From Gemmatimonadota bacterium (GTDB lineage Bacteria; Gemmatimonadota; Gemmatimonadetes; Longimicrobiales; RSA9): a stretch of 6,331 bases of DNA. The stretch is taken from positions 1 to 6,331 of the forward strand of contig VEPF01000270.1 of the NCBI GenBank assembly GCA_012027055.1. Direction: 5' to 3'. Below, piece by piece: positions 1 to 5,136 of this stretch; position 1 is the stretch's first letter, and every line of letters begins with the position of its first letter. The notes beneath the pieces were generated by a model that was given only the letters and a program-made list of their open reading frames with translations, made no database searches and was not told the origin of the DNA. The translations under genes were made by a program, and so were the position numbers.

Positions 1-40
1 ATCGGGACGGTCCGATCGCAATTCCTGACCGGGGCGTGCC

Positions 41-220
41 ATGTCATCCTGCGGCCTGTACCTGCTCGGATTCGGCGCGCTGATCGTCGGCCTCGGCATG
101 ATTGCCTACCTGCTCGGCGTGCCCGCGATCTGGGTCACGGCCGGCAGCGCGGTGCTGATCCTCATCGGCGTTCTGGCCGGGTTGGCGCGCCTCCGGCGGC
201 CGGATCCGCCGGGGACCTGA
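41..220 (+). CDS. Small membrane protein with two predicted transmembrane segments (59 aa), function unknown
   Basis: Reading from ATG at 41 gives 59 residues and a TGA stop at 218-220. The product is almost entirely hydrophobic. One segment covers about residues 5-26 and a second about residues 29-50. They are separated by a short turn with a proline (GVPAIW), and the protein ends in a basic, proline-rich tail (RLRRPDPPGT). This looks like a helical hairpin in the inner membrane with the arginine-rich end in the cytoplasm. Third codon positions are strongly G/C, as in the neighbouring genes, which supports real coding. Only a weak G-rich stretch (31-34) stands in for a ribosome binding site. 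It lies 139 bases before lemA on the same strand, so co-transcription is possible but not shown. I do not recognise a family. It could be a general small membrane protein with no link to the LemA unit. Confidence 0.6.
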   Translation: MSSCGLYLLGFGALIVGLGMIAYLLGVPAIWVTAGSAVLILIGVLAGLARLRRPDPPGT

Positions 221-347
221 AGGACCGATCCTCGCCGAGGCCAGAGGGCCCGCGCGCCGGGACTGCGCCGCCTCGCCCGCCTGCCGCTCGGCCTTTTCCT
301 TCCTTCCGGCAGCGGCCGTGCCTACCTTCGGTTACATCCCAACTGCG

Positions 348-353
348 AAGGAG
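348..353 (+). promoter_or_regulatory. Ribosome binding site of lemA
   Basis: AAGGAG lies six bases before ATG at 360. It decides the start: an in-frame ATG at 318 would add 14 residues (MPTFGYIPTAKESA) ahead of the membrane segment, has no comparable site, and would give an N-terminus unusual for LemA proteins. Confidence 0.8.
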
Positions 354-359
354 TCCGCC

Positions 360-899
360 ATGTGGGGCCTGATTGTCCTCATCGTGATCGTCGGCTTCGT
401 CTTCCTGCTTTACAACAGCCTGGTCAAGCTGCGGGTGATGGCCGAGGGCGCGTGGGCCGACATCGACGTGCAGCTCAAGCGGCGTTACGACCTGATCCCC
501 AACCTGGTCGAGACGGTCAAGGGCTACGCGGCGCACGAGCGCGGTACGCTCGAGGCGGTCGTGGACGCGCGCTCCCGGGCCATGTCCGCGCAGGGACCGG
601 CGGCGCGAGGTACGGCCGAGGGCGAGCTGACCGGCGCGCTGCGTTCGCTGTTCGCGCTCTCCGAGAACTATCCGCAGCTGCGGGCGGCCGAGAACTTCGG
701 CCAGCTACAGGGCTCCCTCGCGCAGATCGAGGACGCCATCCAGAACGCCCGCCGCTACTACAACGCGGTGGTGCGTGACCTGAACACGAAGATCCAGCAG
801 TTCCCGGCGAACCTCATCGCCCTGTCGTTCGGCTTCAAGCCGCGCGAGTTCTTCGAGGCCGGCGAGGCGGAGCGGGCCACGCCGCAGGTGAAGTTCTAG
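360..899 (+). CDS. lemA: LemA family protein
   Basis: The 179-residue product has the usual LemA length and layout. A single N-terminal membrane segment (about residues 2-18) is followed by a long helical domain outside the membrane. Family hallmarks are visible in order: a W..IDVQLKRR.DLIPNLVETVKGY stretch at residues 32-56, HE at 59-60, YPQL at 104-107, ENFGQLQ at 111-117, an E..I..AR.YYN stretch at 124-135, and FP...IALSFGF then FFE near the C-terminus. LemA proteins are anchored in the cytoplasmic membrane and form helical bundles; their molecular role is not firmly established. The next gene, 28 bases downstream, encodes a DUF2207 protein, a common partner of LemA, so the two probably act together at the membrane. 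The ATG at 360 is chosen because of its ribosome binding site and because the membrane segment begins there. Nothing is missing or broken. Confidence 0.95.
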   Translation: MWGLIVLIVIVGFVFLLYNSLVKLRVMAEGAWADIDVQLKRRYDLIPNLVETVKGYAAHERGTLEAVVDARSRAMSAQGPAARGTAEGELTGALRSLFALSENYPQLRAAENFGQLQGSLAQIEDAIQNARRYYNAVVRDLNTKIQQFPANLIALSFGFKPREFFEAGEAERATPQVKF

Positions 900-927
900 G
901 TACTCCCTGCCACCCGGTGACGCCGCC

Positions 928-2670
928 ATGAGATCCTGGATCGCGGCAGCGGCCCGCGCGGTGGCCGCCGCTCAGCTGGTGGCGGCCAAGGGCCAGCTGC
1001 CGCACGGCCTCTGCGCCCAGGGGCGGCAGCTCGACATCCTGGCGTTTCATTCCGAGATCCTGGTCCGCCGGGACGGTTCGCTGCACGTCAAGGAGACCAT
1101 CACGATCCGGTTCCAGGGAGAGTGGAACGGGATCTACCGCACCGTCCCGGTGCAGTACCGGGCGTCGGCGAACCTGAACTACCGGCTGCGGCTGCGCGTC
1201 ACCGGCGTACACGATGCGGCCGGCAACGAGCTGCGTACGGAGGAGCAGCGCAAGGGTGGGAACCTGGAGATCAGGGCCTGGGTGCCGGGTGCCCGGGATG
1301 CCACGCACACCGTGGTGTTCGAGTACCAGGTGGCGAATGCGTTGCGCGCCTTCCCCGATCACGACGAGCTCTACTGGAACGTGACCGGCGACCAGTGGTC
1401 CTTCCCGATCCGGGACGCATCGGCCGATGTGTATTTGCCGCCTGCAGCCACGGGCGTGCGCACCACTGCCTTCACCGGCGCCTACGGCTCCACCCGTCAG
1501 GACGTGACGGAGGAGACGGTGGCCAACGTGGCGCGATTCCACACGCGCACCGAGCTCGGACTGCACGAGGGTCTCACGGTGGTGGTCGGCTGGAACCCCG
1601 GCGTGGTGGCACGGCCGAGCGCGTTCGACCGCGTCCGGGACTTCCTGCTCGGCAACGTCCTGCTGCTGGTCCCGCTGGTTGCGCTCTGGGGCATGATCCT
1701 GCTCTGGCGCCGCTACGGCCGCGATCCGGAACTGGGGGCGATCGCGCCCCGCTACGAGCCGCCGACCGGCATGACACCTGCCGAAGCCGGCACTCTGATC
1801 GATCTTTCCTGCGACATGCGCGACATCACGGCCACGCTGGTGGACCTGGCCGTGCGCGGCTTCTTGCGCATCGAGGAAAGCGAGCACGAGCATCTCTTCG
1901 GGCTCGTCAACTCGCGCGACTACACTTTCGTGCGACTGACCGGCGTCGATGAGTCGGACCTGAAGGAGCACGAGCGGGACCTGCTGGCCGCCATTTTCGA
2001 GGATGGCCCCACGACGACGCTCAGCTCGATGCACAATCACTTCAACCGCACGCTGACCGAGGTCACGGACAGCCAGAAGGCGTCGCTGGTCCCGGACGGC
2101 TACTATCCGCGCAACCCGACCACGGTCCGAACGCTGTTCGTGATCGCGGGAATCGTGGTCGGCGTCGGCGTCCACCTGCTCGGCATGGCGCTCGCCGCCC
2201 AACGCGGCAGCAGTCCCGTCACCGCCGCGCTGGCCGGTGTGCTCACCGGCCTGGTGGTGGCCATCGTGGGCTGGTTCATGCCGGCCCGCACGGTCCGGGG
2301 CACCAACGCGCTGCGCGAAGTGCTGGGCTTCCAGGAGTTCCTGAACCGGGTCGAAGCCGAGCGCTTCGAGCGGATGGTGGACCGCCCCGAGCTGTTCGAG
2401 CGCTACCTGCCCTTCGCCATGGCCTTCGGGGTCGAAAAGCGTTGGGCGAAAGCCTTCGAAGGGATCTGCCAGACGCCGCCGGACTGGTACCGTGGCTACC
2501 GGGGCGGCCACTTCCAGACCGCGCTGTTCGTCGCGGACATGGGCCGCCTCAGCAGTGCTGCCGGCAGCCCCATGCAGTCGGCGCCGCGCTCCTCGAGCGG
2601 CTCGTACGGCTTAGGCGGCGGCGGCTTCAGCGGCGGTGGGTTCGGGGGTGGTGGCGGCGGCGGCTTCTGA
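928..2670 (+). CDS. DUF2207 (YciQ-like) membrane protein with glycine-rich C-terminus
   Basis: This 580-residue protein has the DUF2207 architecture. An N-terminal region (about residues 35-225) looks beta-rich and extracytoplasmic, with conserved features such as GIYRTVPV (68-75) and LYWNVTGDQWSFPI (148-161). A membrane segment follows at about 239-260, ending in a basic WRRYGRDP. Next is a cytoplasmic part starting with the family-typical RYEPPTGMTPAEAG (275-288). Two close membrane segments lie at about 401-422 and 430-451, then a second cytoplasmic part with GFQEFL (467-472) and FERYLPFAMAFGVEKRW (490-506). The last 25 residues are almost all glycine, phenylalanine and serine, a tail commonly seen in LemA-partner proteins. 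The N-terminus is a poor signal peptide: residues 5-20 are alanine-rich but interrupted by arginine and glutamine. Only a weak GGTGA (916-920) precedes the ATG, so the exact start is uncertain. The biochemical function is unknown. It probably works with the preceding LemA protein. Confidence 0.9.
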   Translation: MRSWIAAAARAVAAAQLVAAKGQLPHGLCAQGRQLDILAFHSEILVRRDGSLHVKETITIRFQGEWNGIYRTVPVQYRASANLNYRLRLRVTGVHDAAGNELRTEEQRKGGNLEIRAWVPGARDATHTVVFEYQVANALRAFPDHDELYWNVTGDQWSFPIRDASADVYLPPAATGVRTTAFTGAYGSTRQDVTEETVANVARFHTRTELGLHEGLTVVVGWNPGVVARPSAFDRVRDFLLGNVLLLVPLVALWGMILLWRRYGRDPELGAIAPRYEPPTGMTPAEAGTLIDLSCDMRDITATLVDLAVRGFLRIEESEHEHLFGLVNSRDYTFVRLTGVDESDLKEHERDLLAAIFEDGPTTTLSSMHNHFNRTLTEVTDSQKASLVPDGYYPRNPTTVRTLFVIAGIVVGVGVHLLGMALAAQRGSSPVTAALAGVLTGLVVAIVGWFMPARTVRGTNALREVLGFQEFLNRVEAERFERMVDRPELFERYLPFAMAFGVEKRWAKAFEGICQTPPDWYRGYRGGHFQTALFVADMGRLSSAAGSPMQSAPRSSSGSYGLGGGGFSGGGFGGGGGGGF

Positions 2671-2681
2671 GCCCGCGGGCT
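2670..2681. repeat. 12-base perfect palindrome at the DUF2207 gene stop
   Basis: AGCCCGCGGGCT reads identically on both strands and begins on the last base of the TGA stop. A 7-base inverted repeat follows (CTGCCGC at 2680-2686, GCGGCAG at 2707-2713). No T-tract follows either, so neither is a convincing intrinsic terminator. In DNA this GC-rich such short palindromes can arise by chance. Confidence 0.3.
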
Positions 2682-2761
2682 GCCGCCCGGCCGGCCGCCT
2701 GTGGGCGCGGCAGTTGCCGTCGGGCGCGTGCGCCGACACCGCGCCGGCACCCGGCCATCGC

Positions 2762-2768
2762 AGGAGAG
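2762..2768 (+). promoter_or_regulatory. Ribosome binding site of the 2772 gene
   Basis: AGGAGAG ends three bases before ATG at 2772, and its GGAG core sits seven bases upstream of the ATG. It fixes the start of a frame that is open much further upstream, where it only overlaps the DUF2207 gene. Confidence 0.75.
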
Positions 2769-2771
2769 AGC

Positions 2772-3329
2772 ATGGAATCGCTGGTGGTAGTCGCATACCC
2801 CGAACCGCTCCGGATCGAGGTCCGGCCCATCGAGGAGGTCGAGGTGCCGGCCGGCAGCATGGCGCTCGGCTATTACCACGCGGGCCGGGTGGTGGCGCGC
2901 GGCGTGGTGTCCGAAGACGCGCTGCCTGCCATCGCCGGTCTGCTGCGCAACCCCGTGTCCGTCGCGCTCGCGGCCACCGCCGATGAGCAGGGCAACATCG
3001 AGGCGCGGATCTGCCTGGTGCTCCCGGTGACGGAGGAGGAGCTGCGCGCGCCGGATGAGGACGAGGGCGGCAGCGAGGCGTGGCGGGACAGCGTACCCGC
3101 CCCGCCCGACCTGGCCGAGCCCTGGGCCGATGCCGGGGAGCCGCCCTCCGGCGGACCGGAACAGTCACAGCTGGCGTTGCTGCCGATCGGCAACGCCGTG
3201 CGCAGTGCCCGTGACCGACACGCCGGGGAAGTGCTCGGCGATGCGCGCGAGATGCTGGACAACCTGCTGGAGGGTCGGGGCCGGGATGCCGAAGACAAGG
3301 CCATCGACGACCTGCTGTCTTCCCTCTGA
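2772..3329 (+). CDS. Acidic protein of unknown function (185 aa)
   Basis: I do not recognise this protein. Three parts can be seen. Residues 1-88 look like a compact alpha/beta domain, with strands such as LVVVAYP and IEARICLVLPV and a helix around 48-60. Residues 88-135 form an acidic, proline- and glycine-rich stretch (PDEDEGG, PAPPDLAEPWADAGEPPSGG) that is probably a flexible linker. Residues 137-185 look helical and charged (RSARDRHAGEVLGDAREMLDN), ending in DDLLSSL. There is no signal peptide or membrane segment, so it is probably cytoplasmic. It has one cysteine (residue 81) and no visible catalytic motif. A good ribosome binding site precedes the ATG. It follows the DUF2207 gene by 101 bases and precedes the TfoX-N gene by 10, so it is probably translated from the same message as the latter. 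Codon use matches its neighbours. A role beside LemA/DUF2207 is inferred from position only. Confidence 0.75.
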   Translation: MESLVVVAYPEPLRIEVRPIEEVEVPAGSMALGYYHAGRVVARGVVSEDALPAIAGLLRNPVSVALAATADEQGNIEARICLVLPVTEEELRAPDEDEGGSEAWRDSVPAPPDLAEPWADAGEPPSGGPEQSQLALLPIGNAVRSARDRHAGEVLGDAREMLDNLLEGRGRDAEDKAIDDLLSSL

Positions 3330-3339
3330 GGCGCGCCCG

Positions 3340-3669
3340 ATGAGCTACGATGCCGGACTCCTGCAGCGCGCCCTCGACGCGCTCGACCAGCTCGCGGCCG
3401 GACCCGTCCGGCACCGACCCGTATTCGGCATGCGCGGGCTCATGTTCGGGGACCGGATGTTCGCCGCCATCGGCAGCGAGTCCATGATCGTGAAGCTCCG
3501 CCCGCGCGAGCTGCCCGAAGCACTCGCGCGTCCGGGCGCCACCGCGTTCACTCCCGGCGGCAGCCCACTTGGCAACTGGGTGGAAGTTACCGACGAAGCC
3601 GTCGCCGACGATCCCGAACTGCGCGACTGGCTCGCCGCCGGCCTCCGCGCGCTCCGTGCCTCGGACTGA
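3340..3669 (+). CDS. TfoX N-terminal domain protein (TfoX/Sxy family, short form)
   Basis: The 109-residue product matches the TfoX N-terminal domain over its length. It shows FGMRGLMFGDRMFAAI (29-44), a short VKLRP strand (51-55), a helix, AFTPGGSPLGNWVEV (69-83), and a closing helix with DDPELRDWLAAGLRAL (90-105). Full-length TfoX/Sxy proteins activate competence genes with CRP and carry a second, C-terminal domain. Stand-alone N-domain proteins like this one are widespread and mostly uncharacterised, so a competence role should not be assumed. The ATG at 3340 lies 10 bases after the previous stop. The GAGG at 3328-3331, overlapping that stop codon, is a likely ribosome binding site eight bases upstream, which suggests coupled translation. 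No frameshift or missing segment is seen. The gene ends just before two inverted repeats and converges on the minus-strand PLP enzyme gene. Confidence 0.88.
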   Translation: MSYDAGLLQRALDALDQLAAGPVRHRPVFGMRGLMFGDRMFAAIGSESMIVKLRPRELPEALARPGATAFTPGGSPLGNWVEVTDEAVADDPELRDWLAAGLRALRASD

Positions 3670-3670
3670 G

Positions 3671-3699
3671 CGGACCGCTGGAGCCGGCGTTCCGGTCCG
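3671..3699 (+). repeat. Short inverted repeat just after the TfoX-N gene
   Basis: CGGACC (3671-3676) pairs with GGTCCG (3694-3699). Between them, GCTGG and CCGGC-type bases could form an alternative small stem. It begins two bases after the TGA stop and stands directly before the much larger hairpin at 3702-3767. There is no T-tract, so a terminator role is unproven. Confidence 0.35.
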
Positions 3700-3701
3700 A
3701 A

Positions 3702-3767
3702 GGTGCGGCGGGGGTTGTTCCCCGGGTGAGTGGTTCGTCGCACCCCGGGAGCGACCCCCGCCGCACC
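3702..3767 (+). terminator. Very long hairpin between convergent genes (possible terminator or transcript end structure)
   Basis: A perfect 13-base inverted repeat (GGTGCGGCGGGGG at 3702-3714, CCCCCGCCGCACC at 3755-3767) encloses a second arm pair at 3719-3728 and 3741-3750 that matches at 9 of 10 positions. The four bases joining them on each side (3715-3718, 3751-3754) pair as U-A, U-G, G-C, U-G in a plus-strand RNA. The result is a 27-position stem with one mismatch and a 12-base loop (3729-3740). It fills most of the gap between the stop of the TfoX-N gene and the stop of the minus-strand PLP gene. No T-run follows on either strand, so it is not a textbook intrinsic terminator. Its place suggests a transcript-end or insulating role. 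It could instead be a copy of a dispersed palindromic repeat. Confidence 0.55.
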
Positions 3768-3777
3768 GCGCTCCGAG

Positions 3778-5067
3778 CTACACCTGCTCCAGCGCCTGCG
3801 CGAGGTCCGCGATCACATCGTCCGGGTTCTCGATCCCGACGCTGATGCGTACCAGCGCCGCGCTCACGCCCAGCTCGGCGCGTTCCTCGGGCGGCACGTC
3901 CGAGTGCGTCATGCTGGCCGGGTGCTCGGCAAGCGATTCCGTGCCCCCCAGGCTCACCGCCAGCTTCACCACCTGCAGCGCGTTCAGCAGCCGGAACGCT
4001 TCCGCCTCGCCACCCTGCACCTCGAAGGAGAAGGTGGAGCCGGCGCCCAGGCATTGCTTCTGGTAAAGCGCCCCGTCGGGCGAGTCCGGTGGCAGGAACG
4101 GGAGGTAGTGCACGGTCCGGACCTTCGGGTGGGTGCGCAGGTATTCCGCCACGTAGCGCGCGTTCTTGAGCGACGAGGTCATGCGCAGCTTGAGCGTTTC
4201 CAGCGAGCGCAGCACCAGCCAGCCGGTCATGGGATCGCACATGGTTCCGAAGATCGTGCGCGTGGTGCGCACCGGTGCGATCAGCGACTCCGGCCCGAGG
4301 CAGGCACCCGCGATCAGATCGCTGTGGCCCCCCACGTACTTGGTGAGCGAGTACAGGACCAGATCAGCGCCGTGCTCGAACGGCCGCTGCCACAGCGGCC
4401 CCAGGAACGTGTTGTCCACCACCACCAGCGGTCGTTCGCCGGTAGCGTCGGTCGCGCTGCGCGCCAGCTCCGCGCAGCGGGCAATGTCGACCAGCGCGTT
4501 CGTGGGATTGGCCGGGGGCTCCAGGCAGATCACACGTAGCCGCCCGGCCGCGCGCGCTGCCGCGAAGCCTTGCTCCAGGGCTGCGCTGTGCCCGGCCCGG
4601 GACCCCGCCCGGGTGATGCCGAACTCGGGCAGCCCGTGGTGCGGCAGGTAGTCCGTGCCGCCGTAGCCGGGCGAGCTGTGGAGCACGACGTCGCCCGGCC
4701 TCAGGTACGACAGCAGCGTGGTGGTGATGGCGGACATGCCGCTCGAGAACACCAGGCCTGATTCCGCCCGGTCCCAGATGCAGAGCCGCTCCTCCAGCAC
4801 CTGCAGGTCCGGGTTGTTGAGCCGCGAGTATATGAGTCCCGCCTCTTCCGACGGCTGCCGCTCGCGCAGCCCGTACGCCAGCTCGAAGTACGCCTTGCCG
4901 GCTTCGGCGCTCTCGAAGACGAAGGTGGAGGTGTGGAAGATCGGGCATTTCAGTGCCCCCTCGGAAAGCCGGGGGTCGTAGCCGAAGCCCATCATGAGCG
5001 TTTCCGGATTCAGCTCCTGCGCGCCCACCTTCCGGTGGCGGTAGCCGACGGCCGTGTCGTCACCCAT
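3778..5067 (-). CDS. Cys/Met-metabolism PLP enzyme (cystathionine gamma-synthase / methionine gamma-lyase-like family)
   Basis: The 429-residue product is a full-length fold-type I PLP enzyme of the Cys/Met metabolism family, which makes or breaks C-S bonds in cystathionine, methionine or related substrates in the cytoplasm. Active-site residues, placed by alignment from memory with Pseudomonas methionine gamma-lyase, are all visible: phosphate-binding YSR (80-82) from the neighbouring subunit, SSGMSAI (108-114), the stacking Tyr135, Asp218 in VVVDNTF, the PLP-binding Lys243 in SLTKYVGGHSD, Ser372 in SLGGTESL, and substrate carboxylate-binding Arg407 in VRISVGIE. The N-terminal MGFGYDPRLSEGALK and the QCLGAGSTFSFEV stretch suggest the proteobacterial subgroup often named cystathionine gamma-synthase family protein. 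Gly137 stands where methionine gamma-lyase has its specificity cysteine (Cys116), so that exact activity is doubtful. The ATG at 5067 is fixed by AGAGGAG five bases upstream; the frame stays open far beyond, but only antisense to the next gene. Confidence 0.93.
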   Translation of the reverse strand: MGDDTAVGYRHRKVGAQELNPETLMMGFGYDPRLSEGALKCPIFHTSTFVFESAEAGKAYFELAYGLRERQPSEEAGLIYSRLNNPDLQVLEERLCIWDRAESGLVFSSGMSAITTTLLSYLRPGDVVLHSSPGYGGTDYLPHHGLPEFGITRAGSRAGHSAALEQGFAAARAAGRLRVICLEPPANPTNALVDIARCAELARSATDATGERPLVVVDNTFLGPLWQRPFEHGADLVLYSLTKYVGGHSDLIAGACLGPESLIAPVRTTRTIFGTMCDPMTGWLVLRSLETLKLRMTSSLKNARYVAEYLRTHPKVRTVHYLPFLPPDSPDGALYQKQCLGAGSTFSFEVQGGEAEAFRLLNALQVVKLAVSLGGTESLAEHPASMTHSDVPPEERAELGVSAALVRISVGIENPDDVIADLAQALEQV

Positions 5068-5072
5068 CTTCG

Positions 5073-5079
5073 CTCCTCT
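5073..5079 (-). promoter_or_regulatory. Ribosome binding site of the PLP enzyme gene
   Basis: On the minus strand AGAGGAG is followed by five bases and then ATG at 5067. This decides the start in a frame that otherwise remains open for 334 more codons. Confidence 0.8.
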
Positions 5080-5104
5080 GGCTGATTCACTGCCATACCT
5101 GGCG

Positions 5105-5135
5105 CGCGGGAGCCGCTCCCGCGGCATGCCCGGGC
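5105..5135. promoter_or_regulatory. Cluster of palindromes in the divergent intergenic region
   Basis: The 69 bases between the divergent PLP and glycosylase-like genes contain CGCGGGAG (5105-5112) and its mirror CTCCCGCG (5116-5123), separated by three bases. Two 8-base palindromes follow, GGCATGCC (5123-5130) and GCCCGGGC (5128-5135). They end directly before the GTG start at 5137. They could be an operator shared by both genes, or a hairpin that hides the start codon. I could not pick out confident -10 and -35 boxes for either gene here. Confidence 0.35.
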
Positions 5136-5136
5136 G

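Noticed and set aside
2..28. Possible last codons of an upstream gene ending at TGA 26-28
   Set aside because: Only eight codons are visible and a stop in some frame is expected by chance, so no gene can be supported.
292..308. Pyrimidine tract before lemA as a terminator T-run
   Set aside because: No stable stem lies directly upstream; only 4-base stems with tiny loops can be drawn, which are common by chance in this GC content.
835..2511. Open frame of 558 codons on the minus strand opposite the DUF2207 gene
   Set aside because: It is fully antisense to a clearly recognised gene. Its product is rich in His, Arg, Gln and Asp with no fold or motif, as expected from reading GC-rich coding sequence backwards.
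2601..2667. GGC/GGT repeat run as a possible separate repeat element
   Set aside because: It is the in-frame coding sequence for the glycine-rich tail typical of LemA-partner proteins, so no separate repeat element is needed.
2442..2771. Upstream extension of the 185-residue acidic protein by 110 codons
   Set aside because: It overlaps the 3' part of the DUF2207 gene in another frame and reads as arginine-rich shadow sequence. The ATG at 2772 has a clear ribosome binding site.
3055..3339. Upstream extension of the TfoX-N frame
   Set aside because: It overlaps the acidic protein gene in another frame. The TfoX-N domain begins right after ATG 3340, and the extension has no matching domain.
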